Assembly: GCA_000697335.1 (NCBI GenBank)
Contig: JNEM01016843.1
Coordinates: forward strand, 1-38,564
Reading direction: 5' to 3'
DNA: 38,564 bases
Origin: Conidiobolus incongruus B7586
Lineage: Eukaryota; Entomophthoromycota; Entomophthoromycetes; Entomophthorales; Conidiobolaceae
Shown here: one piece after another, positions 1 to 10,683 of the stretch
How positions within the stretch are numbered: position 1 is the stretch's first letter
How the letters are laid out: every line of letters starts with the position of its first letter
Notes under the pieces: generated by a model
Database searches by the model: none
The model's input: the letters and a program-made list of their open reading frames with translations, nothing else
Told to the model about the DNA's origin: nothing
Program-made: the position numbers and the translations under genes

Positions 1-970
1 AAAATAATTATTTAAAACCTATTAAAATTTAAAAAATTAATTTCAACTATTATTCTTTTAATTATTAATAAAATAAAAAAATATATCAAAAAATACTTTT
101 TTATTTTAGCTAAAGAATTATCAAAATATTTTAATATTAGCTATATAAGTATATTATATATACTAAAGTTTAAATTAAAATTAATTAATAAAAATATAAA
201 ATAAATACCTTATAGTTTAACTAAAACTTAAAAAAAATTAGAGTAGTTATTATTAAATAAAACTTATTAAAGTATAACTAAAAATTAAAGTTTTTGTAGC
301 AAATTATTATAATTAATGAATCTTAAGTTTTTTTATATAATTTTTTATTAAAATATAAATTAAAGTGTTAGATTAAGTTAAGTTAACCCTTTTTATAAAT
401 TCCTTTAAATAAACACTTTGTTAATAAACAAATGTTAATTATTATAATAAATTATTATAATAAATTATAATAATATATACTATTTTTATTTAGTTTCTAA
501 AAAAATCAATTAATAATAAACTTTATATTTTTTTAAATATAATTATTTTAAATTAATATTTTAAATATAATTTAAAACAACTTATTATTTTGTATAATAA
601 TTATAAAATACATAAATCTAAAGTTGTAAAAAACTTTCTAATTAAAAATAACTAGAAAAAACTACCACTTCTAATATATTCTTTAAATTATAATTTATAT
701 AATTATAATTGTTTTAAGCAATTAAAAAATAGCTTACAAGTAAGAAAATTTTTATAGGAAAATTTAATTAATTTGTGAAATATTAAATTTCAATCTTTAA
801 TAAAAAGAATTATTTTTTAAGTGTTAGATTTTTATTAAATATATAACAAAAAGTTATTAAAAATAAAAGAAACTATTAATTTTATAATATATATTTATTT
901 TTACTTTTTATATGTTAAAATGTATATTTTGTTTCAATTGCAAAAAATTCCCATTATTTAAATTACAAAG
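1..970 (+). mobile_element. Decayed Tc1/mariner-superfamily transposon, 3' part (copy 1)
   Basis: This stretch matches, on the opposite strand, the element at 6294-7616. The match runs without large gaps from the window edge to about 970. Around 570-745 the decayed transposase can still be read as LIIL, then an NN..KIHKSK stretch, then a YS-rich segment and NCFKQLK. This is the order of the second catalytic Asp (DN..H), the YSPDLNPIE third-acid motif and the following helix in IS630/Tc1/mariner transposases. The third acidic position lies about 275 bp from the right end, as expected for this superfamily. The right end (about 935-970) resembles the other copy's terminal repeat and is followed by TA. 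Many stops and very low GC show it is inactive. Its left end lies outside the window. Confidence 0.8.
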
Positions 971-2302
971 TAATATAATTAATATAATATATTTTTTATG
1001 AAAATTCTTTAATTAAATAAAAGGAGTAATTTATATATTAGTTACTGAAATATGAAAAATAAAGTGTAACTATAAATTGTATTTAAGCATTATACAAATC
1101 ATATTTATCATTTAAAATAAAAGGGAAGAATATATTTCATTGTAATTTATATAATAAAATACATCAATGATGTTATATACAGATATATATGAAAAGCAGA
1201 TTCACATTCACTTTTCAATTTAATATCATCCTGTTGAATAATATATCTCCTATATTCAATGGTTTTAATATATAATAATTCACAAATTAGATAATTTTGT
1301 CTATTATAAACACCTAGTTTAACAAGTTAAAACTTGATATTTTTTTTATTGTTTTTAGAGTGAAAAAATGGATAAATGTATCAAAAATGATCAAGGTGAA
1401 ATAATGGTTAGTTTTGTTAACGCATTTACTCAGCTTCACATCTGGAATTTTTGATATCTGACTGTTGCTCAGGTGTTTTATATTATAGAAAACGATAGTA
1501 AAGTATTGATTTATTGACTATTGAAATAGCTGTTAAATGATATCATATATAGTTTCTCGATCTTTATATACAAGTGGATCAAAATTATAGGGATGTGGTG
1601 TTGAGTAAACGCATTTAAATAGCAAACCAATAATTTATCAATTTGTTGAGTGGAACCGGAAAGTTAGATTTTTTGATTGCTAACGGCATATATGATTAAT
1701 ATATTTTATATTCCTCTCAATAACATAGATTTCAATTAAAATTTTAAATGTTCATTACTTGGGATTTATGCAACAAAATATATAGATAAAATCAATATTT
1801 ATAATATCTTCCCTTAATGAATAATAAGGGTAGAAATTGTTTAATATTCATAATTAAAAAAGCAATATAAGTATAATAATAAACACCACATTACACCTCA
1901 GTTTTAATATAGCATATCGATATTTTCATTAATTGATATCAATAAATTAATATTAATTAAAGATTTTATAAAAATTTCAACTTAGAAAAGGGAGTTAAAT
2001 TGGAAGTTTAGCATATTAATAAGTATTAAAATAAATTAATAATACTAAAGGGGATTCATTGACTTGTATAAATTTATAACAAACTATATATATTTTTTGA
2101 AAAATTATTCTTTAAATACAGAGTGAAATAAAAGTGAATATGCAGAATCAAATTATTTAACCAAATCACATAAATTTTATTAAAATGCTGAAAAAAGTTC
2201 AGATTTTGTTAAATAGAATCGATTAATTCAATTACTTAAATTCATTAAATTTGTATCACCACGTTCATTTTATTTTTAGCAAAGTATCCATTTTTTAATT
2301 AT
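971..2302. other. AT-rich spacer, no gene seen
   Basis: I see no supported gene, RNA or repeat here. A stretch at about 1370-1480 is slightly less AT-rich and has short open frames on both strands. None has a recognisable motif or a convincing start and splice structure. Confidence 0.5.
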
Positions 2303-2521
2303 TTAACTATCTCGCAATCTTGAATTGCTCACAATTCTTATTCCAATTTGGAGAAATAATAACCCGATTAAAACGTGGATTACAGTGATATTCCAGATTT
2401 GATGCATTGATTCACTTTTATCAATGCTCTCAGAAACGATAAGTGGACTCACTTGATGATTGGTGCATTTCTCGAAAAGTGATTGGCTCATCGAGGTTTC
2501 ACCATTGGATATTTGAATCAC
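2303..2521 (-). CDS. Possible small protein with one C-terminal membrane segment
   Basis: An open frame of 62 codons runs on the minus strand from the first ATG (near 2491) to TAA at 2303; GTG at 2521 would extend it. The product has a polar N-terminal half rich in Ser, Glu and Lys. One hydrophobic stretch of about 20 residues (ITVIHVLIGLLFLQIGIRIV) follows, then a short basic tail. That layout would suit a tail-anchored membrane protein. Base composition is less AT-rich than the flanks, which favours real or recently lost coding function. I recognise no family. It could be the last exon of a longer gene or a chance frame. Confidence 0.27.
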   Translation of the reverse strand: MIQISNGETSMSQSLFEKCTNHQVSPLIVSESIDKSESMHQIWNITVIHVLIGLLFLQIGIRIVSNSRLRDS

Positions 2522-3128
2522 ATGTGAGTCTCATTTTGTATTATTAGATGGGATGTTAGACAGGATGACAACAAATAACTTGGCAGTTAACTGTTTATGT
2601 AGACTGAATAAATTGCAATTAATTTGACTTGAAAACGTCTCGACTGATTATTAAGACCAATATATTCATTTAACTCAGTTACACGACGTGTAAATTTGTT
2701 TATTTTTTATTTGACTCCATATTAAAAAGAGCAGTTATTTTAAATAATCTCCATTTCTAATATTTTTCAATAACAAAACAATTTAATTTGAAAAGATGAA
2801 TAGGACTAATTTGTGATTGTATCAAAATAGGAAGTAGAAATATTTATATCAGGTTTAAAGATGAGTATTACCTCAAAAATGGTATTAAAATCCCTCAGTC
2901 AATTTGCATTTAGTATAATAAAAGAACTTATTAACAATTGCATTTTTCTTTTCTTCCTTTGTGAATTTTAATTGAAACTGATTCTTTAATTGAATTTATT
3001 ACTTTCTCAGCCGTAATCTTTCCAAATTAATTTTAAGCATTAACTCTCTTCCTATTCCAACCTTACCATCGCCACCCTAGTTTTTCACTCACATTCGTAG
3101 CCTTTGTTAATAATTTGTCTTTTTGGAT
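2522..3128. other. Spacer upstream of the bHLH gene
   Basis: No gene is seen. The last 150 bases before 3129 are pyrimidine-rich on the + strand, with many CTT, TCC and ACC runs. That fits a promoter and 5' leader, but I can name no specific site. Confidence 0.4.
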
Positions 3129-4042
3129 ATGAGCCAATCACATCAAACTTATCCTTTGCCTGGTAACTCTCATTTTTATCTAGATCATCTAATCATTTAC
3201 TAACATAAAATTTCCTGTTCTCTAGCTTGGAATTCTTCCAACTCACCTAACCAAGGACAGTATCCTTCAAAGTAACTCAAAATTATTATGTTAATCCTAA
3301 TACACTTTCTAACAAAATTTTAGTCGATTCAGAGCTCCTAACGAAATCAAATTACCTTCAATACATGAGCTAGACCGCTCTAATCAAATGCGGCGCGATG
3401 CCGACCGTCCGGATGCTTTCATATCACCTAAGCCACCCTCGTATCTTTCAGAAGTCAAGAATGAATCTACACCTCCTAATTATCATTCTGAAGTAAAAGG
3501 AGAACCTACCCCACCCGGCTATCCACGCTTTCAACCTACTTTACCACCGATCCCTTTGAGTCCAGTGAAACCATCACCCTACCCCACTTCGAATCTTATG
3601 GACCGAAGACATTCCATTCAACCACTTAGCATGCCATTTAATTACCACGATCCTGGTAGAAGAAGTTCAATGCCTTCTATAATGCATCCTTATAGTGATC
3701 AACGCTTTGCCATGCCAAACCGTAGTGAAAAGCCCTATGCTCGTACTCCTCAATTAAAAGAGAGCCATAAATTGGCAGAACGTCGAAGAAGAAAGGAAAT
3801 GAAAGAACTCTTTGACGAATTAAAGGAAGAGCTACCTATGGATAAGAATATTAAAGCTAGTAAATGGGAAATTATGACAAAAGGTAAATTTTAAAGCTTT
3901 TATTCAAAATTCACTGTCGTTAATATTTGGGACAGCTTTAGAATATATATCCGAGTTAAAGACAACTACAAAAGAAATGAATCAAGAGATCAAAATGCTC
4001 AAAGCCGAGCTTGCTAAAAGGGACAAGATCGATCCTGCTTAA
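3129..4042 (+). CDS. bHLH transcription factor
   Basis: Four exons (3129-3162, 3226-3271, 3324-3883, 3936-4042) join in frame to give 248 residues. The first intron carries a TACTAAC-like branch point (TTACTAAC). The N-terminal two thirds is Pro/Ser-rich and probably disordered, with repeated SEVK-PTPP-type segments and RRHSI/RRSSM sites that look like basophilic kinase targets. The basic region reads SHKLAERRRRKEM, with His, Glu and Arg at the 5-9-13 spacing typical of class B factors that bind CACGTG-type E-boxes. Helix 1 (LFDELKEELP), a loop and helix 2 (KWEIMTKALEYISELK) follow, then a short amphipathic coil to the stop. The last intron splits the domain between the two helices. It should act in the nucleus as a dimer. 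The exact orthologue is not clear. Confidence 0.88.
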
Positions 4043-4749
4043 TTTTTTATGACTTCTTGGGTATATCGCTTTCAATGAACTTCAAATTTCGCAGTTCCCA
4101 TTGAATTGATTTGAAATACCCTAAATCACAATTTGATTTTCATTGGAATCCTCAGGGCGATTTCACCACAAAAGGACATTTTCACCACTAACTTACCACC
4201 TAGTTACATGATCACCTCAATTAGGCCAATCCAATCGACATTACTTTGAAATAATTGTAAATGAAATACCAAGAATAATATTCATTGTTGAATTAGATTC
4301 AATCATTCGATTCAATTTCATGTAGCATTATCAATTTCACCCCCTCGATCAGTATTATAACCAAATCAACTCTAAAAGTTAATCTAATTTTCATATTTTT
4401 TCAATATTTTACATATTAATTTGTTAATTTTTTTATTAATTATTCATTGTAACTTGAAAAAGATTCTTTTTAATAAATTATTTAGTATATATTTAAAATA
4501 TGACTGAATACTATATAAATTATAAAACAAATTTATTAATAAATGCAATATAAATATATATCCCAATAAATGGATTGTTTAAGTATCACATAATATTCTG
4601 ACGATTTTTAACTTTTGTTTGCAACTTTGCTTCTTTCCTTTTGATCTTTTAGACTTTTATAAATAAATTAATTATTATTTTGTTGTTCGAAAATATATCA
4701 ATTAAATTTTTTTCCTTTGCTACAATAAAATTACTCAATTTTGATCGAA
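4043..4749. other. AT-rich spacer, no gene seen
   Basis: The first 300 bases are probably the 3' region of the bHLH gene. The rest is very AT-rich with no supported frame. Confidence 0.45.
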
Positions 4750-5640
4750 TTATAGTTTATCCAATTTGACTTTGGGCTGAAATGGAATTTTTATACCTTG
4801 ATTGTTAGCACTAAAGTCATGATGAATTTTGCATCCCTTCTTTAACATAATTTGATAATCTATATTATTCTAGAAAATCCAATTAGTAGATCAAATATTA
4901 TTTGTTCTATTTAGTTACTAACAAAAGGTAATTTCACTTGAGACACATCTTTTTGCACTGGTTTGTTCATTGAGTGAATCATAGATTTTAAATGATTTAT
5001 ATATTCGTTTAATAGAATATTTTCATTAATTAATTTGAAAAATTTAAACTTGATGGTATTATTATTGTTATTTAGATTGTTGATGTTGCTTGTGTTGTCA
5101 TTGCTTAAATCATTAAGGTAAATAAAAAATTGAAAAAGGATACCTGCTTCGTTACTTAATTCTTCTTTTTTTAACTTTGCCTAGTTTAATTTAGCTAATT
5201 TAATCTCTTCGTCAATTTTATAATCTCCTTCTTTTAAATTTTTTAGTATTTGACATTGGAATGATTTTTATATAATTTCCTTAATATCATATATCAATCT
5301 AAATTTAAAATATTATTGATAATTTTAATTATTGTGGGATCTAACAAATGATTTCATATTGACAAAATTTCAGATATTTTAGAATTAGTGTTTTAATATA
5401 GATTTGATTGTTAATTGAAACTAATAACTTAATTCCAGCACTATATAAAGCTCAATTTAAAATATTGTTAAATTTGGTTATTCTTTAATTCATATACCAA
5501 GCAATTTCGAATGAATATCAATTGTTGAAGTGTAAAAATAAGAATGATATAAAATGGTATATATTACCAAAGTTAATGAGTCATTTGATTAAAAATATGT
5601 ATTTAATAATTTTGAGTAATGTGATTATTTACAGTAAATG
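4750..5640 (-). pseudogene. Decayed multi-exon gene of unknown family
   Basis: Read on the minus strand, the last exon (4750-4869) is a clean coding stretch ending in a basic tail (IPFQPKVKLDKL) and TAA. A canonical intron precedes it (4870-4922, GTTAGT donor, TACTAAT branch, CTAG end). Upstream, coding character continues to about 5640: KIDEEIKLAKLN, KKEELSNEAGILFQFF, IYLNDL with an Asn run, FEIAWYMN, SAGIKLLVSINNQ and FCQYEII. It is interrupted by TAA, TAG and TGA codons and at least one frame change. Several stops stand where Gln or Trp would fit. The helical, leucine-rich character is clear, but I do not recognise the family. It looks like a lost host gene rather than a mobile element. 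Reassignment of stop codons is unlikely because other genes here end in TAA/TAG. Confidence 0.55.
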
Positions 5641-6293
5641 ATATAATCTGAAATCATAATTAGTTTCATTTATATATCGCAATCTAATAAAAATTCAACT
5701 TGTTTCTAATATTTTTAGTCAGATTTATCAAATCTTAAATTAATTTAATACTAAAAATATTAAATAAATTTAATGACTTCTAGTTATGTTTGTATATTTT
5801 ATAATTTTTGAATATTTTATTTTAAAATTAGACTTAAGATAAATTCAAATACTATAGATTCTACAAAATATTATTAGAAGTATATAAAAATAAATTTCAT
5901 ATTAATAAAGTAAATCATGATATTATTTTTGGCAAATATATATATTGATTTTTGACAGCCAATTACTAAATAATGACTTTAAATTAAATCATTTTATCTA
6001 ATATTAATTTTACATAGATAAAACTTCAACAAGAGCCAGGATTCTTATAAGGTACTTTTAAGGTCATCCACAATTTGTTCAACTTTAATAACAAGTTTTT
6101 CAGAGCATATTAAATTGTACAAAAGATACTACACAATACCTTATTAATATTTACCAGTTAACTTAAATACTATTCAGTAGCACAAAAGCTATGCTTATCA
6201 ATATAACTTTATATACCTAAATTTATAATAGTGTATTCTGGAGCTAATACTCTTTATCCTTATTCAAGTTATTCTGTGGTATTTTAATTATTA
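5641..6293. other. AT-rich spacer next to the transposon
   Basis: I see nothing supportable. Around 6030-6290 the sequence is somewhat less AT-rich, but no frame or repeat stands out. Confidence 0.4.
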
Positions 6294-6328
6294 GTGCAGA
6301 AATTAAGTAATGCCACAATCTTAAAATT
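6294..6328 (+). repeat. Left terminal inverted repeat of transposon copy 2
   Basis: It begins GTGCAGAAATTAAGTAATG just after TA at 6292-6293 and pairs with 7582-7616 at about 24 of 30 compared positions. The AAATTAAGTAATGCCAC core resembles ends seen in Tc1-like elements. Confidence 0.75.
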
Positions 6329-7510
6329 AAAATTAAACAAATAAATTAATAAATAATATATAAAAATTAATAAATAATATAAAATTAATAGCCTCATTTA
6401 TTATTAATAACTCTTTTCTATACTTTTAATAAGCTTCTAATACCTAAAAAATAGTTTTTTTTATTAAAAACTAAAATTTAATGTTTTACAAACTAATTTA
6501 ATTTGTTTATAGGAATTTTTTTTCCTGTAAGCTATTTTTTTAATTGTTTAAAACAATTATAATTATATAAGTTATAATTAAGTAAATATACTAGATATAG
6601 TAACTCCCTCTAATTTTTTTTATATAAAAAATCTTTTATAGCTTTAACTTTATATATTTTATAATTATTATATAAAATAATAAATGTCTTTAATTTATAT
6701 TAAAAATACTATTTAAAAATTATTTTATTTAAAAAAGTAATATATAATTTATTATTAATTGATTTCCTTTAAAGTATTAAATAAAAAAACTATATATTAT
6801 TATAATTTATTACAACAATTAACATTCACTTATATTTAAAGTATTTATTTATTAAAATTTATAGAGGGGATTAATTTAACTTAATATTTTGTTTTATTTT
6901 TAAATAAAAAATTATATAAAAGAATTTAAAATTTATTAATTATAAGTATTTACTGTAAAAACTTTTATTTTTAGTTATACTTTAATAAGTTTAGTTTAGC
7001 TATAACTACTTTAGTTTTCTTTTAAACTTTTATTAAATTATAAAATATCTATTTTATATTTTTATTAATTAATTTAAGATTAAACTTAAGTAAATATAAT
7101 ATGCTTATATAATTAATATTAAATTATTTTAATAGTTCTTTAATAAAAATAAAAAGGTATTTCTTAATATATTTTTTTACTTTTTTAGTAAATAAAAAAA
7201 TAACAATAGAAATTAATTTTTTAGATTTTAGTAAATTTTAAATAATGTCCTTTTTAGCTTTAAAATCACAAATCTAGTGATATATAGTAGTTTTAAATAA
7301 AACACCATCTTTATAAACTGTTTACAAGTTTTAAATGATTTTAGAAGGTTTATAGTTAAGTTTTAAAAATACAAAAATAAAAACCTTTTGATAATTATAA
7401 TCTAGTTTAAGTATGATTAAATTTAAGTATAAATTTTAAAATCAAAATATTTTAATAAAAAAAAGAATTAAAATTGAATATATATATATAGTTTGAAAAT
7501 ATTTATTTTC

Positions 7511-7511
<1 letters not shown>

Positions 7512-7547
<36 letters not shown>
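7512..7547. repeat. (TA)n microsatellite
   Basis: A run of about 17 TA units interrupted once near its start. It lies inside the 5' end of transposon copy 2 and directly precedes a palindrome at 7549-7576. Confidence 0.9.
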
Positions 7548-7548
<1 letters not shown>

Positions 7549-7576
7549 CTTTCAAAACATATAATATGTTTGAAAG
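7549..7576. repeat. Short palindrome
   Basis: CTTTCAAAACATAT and its near-perfect complement ATATGTTTGAAAG form a potential 13-bp hairpin with one bulged A. It lies between the TA run and the right inverted repeat. Confidence 0.7.
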
Positions 7577-7581
7577 ATTAG

Positions 7582-7616
7582 AAATTAAAAAATTTGCCAT
7601 TTTTTAATTTCCATAC
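7582..7616 (-). repeat. Right terminal inverted repeat of transposon copy 2
   Basis: Read on the minus strand it begins GTATGGAAATTAAAAAATGG and pairs with the left repeat at 6294. TA follows at 7617-7618, giving the expected TA duplication. Confidence 0.7.
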
Positions 7617-8296
7617 TAATATTATTAGTTGAGCATTTTGCTCAAATTACAATACTATTATATTGTTCTATTAAATATGCTCTTATTTCAATCATTTTTA
7701 TAATAAAATGAAGTTTGGAATTGTGGTTACTTATAAATCAAAAATGATACTTAACAATTAACAAATAATCTATATATCATTATTTTAACCAAAAAACATT
7801 AATCATTTACTTTGTGATATTAATGTAGTTTAACAATTTAATTTTATATTTGAAATTTTTTAAAATTAACATGATAATATTGTATTAATTGCCAATATTA
7901 ATATAACACTATTCCTGTTAGAAAAAATGAAGTGATGTATATAAGTATAATTAGATTCAATGAACTGTTTTAATGTTCTTATAGTTGAGTATATAAATGC
8001 TTGAAAGAGTTGAATCGATTAAATATCATCATTTATAATTATATATACACATTAATTTTAATAGATATTGAATTTAAGGTTTAATGACATGAAACTAACT
8101 TTTAAATTGATATAATGTTAGTATTCAATTAATTTAACAGTGCACTCTCTTATTATCTTTTTCTTCGAGTGAATGCTGCCGAACAATTTTAAATTAATTT
8201 TATTCATCATTTACAAATCTATCAATTTTGAATCTTTTATTCATCAATATTTAGGATAAAATAAATTTCAAAGGTATTTAGTTTTATTATTAGAAT
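7617..8296. other. AT-rich spacer, no gene seen
   Basis: No supported frame, RNA gene or repeat was found. Confidence 0.4.
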
Positions 8297-9268
8297 CCAC
8301 ATTGGTATCACCTAGACATTCCTCATCTAACCTAGACTAAATTTCAAAATACGTGTGGAAAACCAAAAGTGAGTGGATATCAAGTTATTAGTGAAATATT
8401 AGCATATGAGCGCAGGATATTTGAAAAATTTAGATACCCAAGTTTGAGTAATTTTAAATTTCTTTATAGTGTTAATCAAAATTTGAAATTATGGAAAAAA
8501 TCAAACATGAAAAAATAGTGAATCACTATTATTTTGTCCATAGTTTAATAATCGATTTAATAATCAATTATTAAAATTTTTGTATATGTTTTTATCTATA
8601 TATTAATATTATTCAGGACCAGAGTAATAAGTTATCAATTACAATTTGGAGCCTAAGTTATGACATTAATATTTCTATTCACAATTAAAAATGAAAAAGT
8701 TCATTACTTATGATTCTGTAACAATAAATTTATAATTGCTGTTTTTGTAAAATAAAACATATTAACTGTAAAATTATAAATTCTTTGAAATTATCTTCAA
8801 TTAGAGCCAAGTCTTATAGAAAATTCCATTAATTTGACATTGATCCATTTTTTTCGAAATTATGCAGTAAATATGCTTAAGGGGAAATTATTTACCCGTA
8901 GTATTTGAAGACAATAAACAGATTGAAAAGGCTATATCCGAGAAATTTGACCAAAGGTATATGTAATTTTTTATTATACTTTGCAAATATATCGGCAGGG
9001 GTTGAAATATCTAAAAATATAGTTTAGCATTTTTGATTAATATTACTTGTTGCTTAATAATTTTATTCGTATATTTGCCATCAAAAAATGAAAATTAGAA
9101 AATAATGAATCTTTAATTGTCTTTGTAAAATTACATCATGGATTTTTAAAAAGAGCCGCCGTTTAGAGTTTTATAAAAATATTATTGGTATAAGTTTAAA
9201 AAATTCCGTTTTTAGTACTTTAACCTTTATCCATTCGTGCATATCCTGAACTCAACTTTGTTGATAAG
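8297..9268 (+). pseudogene. Scattered coding relics, family unknown
   Basis: Three islands on the plus strand read like exons while the sequence between them does not. At 8297-8455 the frame gives PHWYHLDIPHL, a TAG, then KFQNTCGKPKVSGYQVIS and EILAYERRIFEKFRYPSL. At about 8866-8956 it gives LRGNYLPVVFEDNKQIEK and AISEKFDQ, ending at a GTATAT donor. At about 9222-9268 it gives PLSIRAYPELNFVDK, ending at a GTGAAC donor. Order, strand and donor positions suit one decayed multi-exon gene, but this is inference. No island alone is long enough to exclude chance, and I cannot name the family. Confidence 0.33.
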
Positions 9269-9742
9269 GTGAACTTGGTATTTTATATAATTTATAAAGT
9301 TCAAATATAATTTATTAATATTTTGATTATAATCTTTAGTGAATTGTAGTATTATCAAAAATCAGCATGAATTAATATTATTAGTAATTCTCAATATTTA
9401 CAAATTAAGAAACTACAAATTGCTTCAATTAGTGTGAGAAATTTTGATCCTGAAGTAATTACCCATTAAGTAATTTAGACAAAAGAGTTAAATTAAAAGC
9501 TTTTTTTCCATAATAAAGATCATAAGTATAATGAAAATATCAAGAAATAAGTTTAATATGATTTAATTTTAACCAATCAAATTGCTATAACTGAGTTATT
9601 TTTAGATATTAGATAAATTTCGTCACCTCTTTTTAAATTTACTGCTGTGGAATTTCAAATTTTTTCAGTTGATTAGTTTTTTCGTAGTTTGAATTAATTA
9701 CTAATAAATATTAAAGATAGCTATATATAAATATCAATAGGG
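9269..9742. other. Spacer upstream of the Zn2Cys6 gene
   Basis: AT-rich, with no supported feature. It presumably contains the promoter of the downstream regulator. Confidence 0.4.
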
Positions 9743-10516
9743 TTGATGGAATTCAAGAATACCATGACTTCTTTGAGATATCTCATTAAATGTGATATTA
9801 CCATGAGCCCCAATTACCAATCCAAAAAACCCAATGGGACTAAAAGTCAAAATAACAAAATTAAAAATAATATGAAGGCATGTGACGAGTGTAGAGCTAC
9901 TAAGTCTAAATGTGATGGTGGTATTAATAGAAATTGTCAAACCTGCATCTCGAGAAATAAAAACTGTACCTTTTTGAGTGTTAGAAAGAAAAGAGGTCCC
10001 AAATTCAAGAAGGAGAACTTGAATTTGATGAAACATTTAATCGATGATCCAGAAATCAGCTTGAGTATGTCATCGAATACAGATATATCTACCAATCCAT
10101 TACTTGCACCAATGTGTCCTTTACCCATTGCTCCTATTCCTTTTCCACAATCAATGCCTACTTTTATTCCAGTAATGTCAGTATCAGCTCAGCAACCCAA
10201 TGTGTCTTTTAGTTATGATATTCCGTTGCTATTCCAACATTTCGATAAGATCGCAAATGAAATTAACTTGATGCCAATTTCAGAGTTGATTTATCGAATT
10301 AATCAACCTAAAAGCATATATTTTGAAATGCTACTCTCTTGTCTGTCAATAACTATTCAACTCTTGTTGGATCCCAACCCAGATACGATGACTAAATTTA
10401 ACGAATCGTTGAATTATTATGTAAATAACGTTGAAATACCTGTATATCACTTTGATCTAGATTATTTCAGATCTATGCAATGCTTAAGCTACTTTAAAAA
10501 TAAATTTAACTTGTAA
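9743..10516 (+). CDS. Short Zn2Cys6 transcription regulator, probably truncated
   Basis: A single open frame of 257 residues. The zinc cluster is complete at about residues 47-76: six Cys in the arrangement C-x2-C-x6-C-x7-C-x2-C-x6-C, beginning ACDECRATKSKCDGG. A basic KKRGPK segment follows, as is common after this domain. The start could be the ATG at 9743, or a later Met at codon 7 or 21 nearer the cluster. A Pro/Ile-rich linker follows, then the beginning of a helical region (YDIPLLFQHFDKIANEIN onward) resembling the start of the fungal middle homology region. Full-length family members usually exceed 500 residues. Here the frame ends at 10516, yet coding-like sequence continues downstream in another frame (10587-10683). 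It may still make a short DNA-binding protein or may be a recent pseudogene. Confidence 0.75.
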   Translation: MMEFKNTMTSLRYLIKCDITMSPNYQSKKPNGTKSQNNKIKNNMKACDECRATKSKCDGGINRNCQTCISRNKNCTFLSVRKKRGPKFKKENLNLMKHLIDDPEISLSMSSNTDISTNPLLAPMCPLPIAPIPFPQSMPTFIPVMSVSAQQPNVSFSYDIPLLFQHFDKIANEINLMPISELIYRINQPKSIYFEMLLSCLSITIQLLLDPNPDTMTKFNESLNYYVNNVEIPVYHFDLDYFRSMQCLSYFKNKFNL

Positions 10517-10586
10517 AATATATTGTACTTACCTTTATTACCAATATATTCTAATTTTTTTGAATCCTAATTTCATTATCAATTTC

Positions 10587-10683
10587 ATTACCTTGTATGC
10601 TAAGAATAATGGATATTTAAACTTTTCTTGGAGCTTAGCAGATGTTTTTGAAATTTCCGTTTATATTAATATATGTCAAATAA
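10587..10683 (+). pseudogene. Remnant of the lost C-terminal part of the Zn2Cys6 regulator
   Basis: From 10587 one frame reads TLYAKNNGYLNFSWSLA, then DVFEISVYIN. This resembles the middle homology region of fungal Zn2Cys6 regulators, where a helix for growth-linked activity carries a Trp and a Leu-Ala pair. It is not in frame with 9743-10516, and no intron with GT..AG ends joins the two in phase. I therefore read it as decayed sequence of the same gene. Confidence 0.42.

Larger units (their letters stand above)
6294..7616 (-). mobile_element. Decayed Tc1/mariner-superfamily transposon (copy 2)
   Basis: The element is 1323 bp long and bounded by imperfect inverted repeats of about 30 bp with TA on each outer side, the target duplication of Tc1/mariner elements. 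It is the inverted copy of the sequence at 1-970. On the minus strand the transposase remnant shows FIIL..NN..KIYKVKAIKDFL near 6690-6640 and NCFKQLK near 6550, with a YSPDLNPIE-like segment between. The third catalytic position lies about 275 bp from the 3' end and about 1 kb from the 5' end, matching a 1.3 kb element with one open reading frame. The frame is broken throughout, so the copy is old. A TA run and a short palindrome lie near its 5' end. Confidence 0.85.

Noticed and set aside
1-970. pogo/Fot1-type (LQPLD) assignment of the decayed element
   Set aside because: A first reading near 160-200 suggested it, but the distance to the ends did not fit. The DN..H and YSPDLNPIE-like segments at 570-700 place it in the Tc1/mariner/IS630 group.
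4750-5640. Reassigned code in which TAA/TAG mean Gln
   Set aside because: In-frame TAA/TAG occur only in decayed stretches and once in the FHIT gene. All solid genes end in TAA or TAG, some with tandem stops, and use CAA/CAG throughout.
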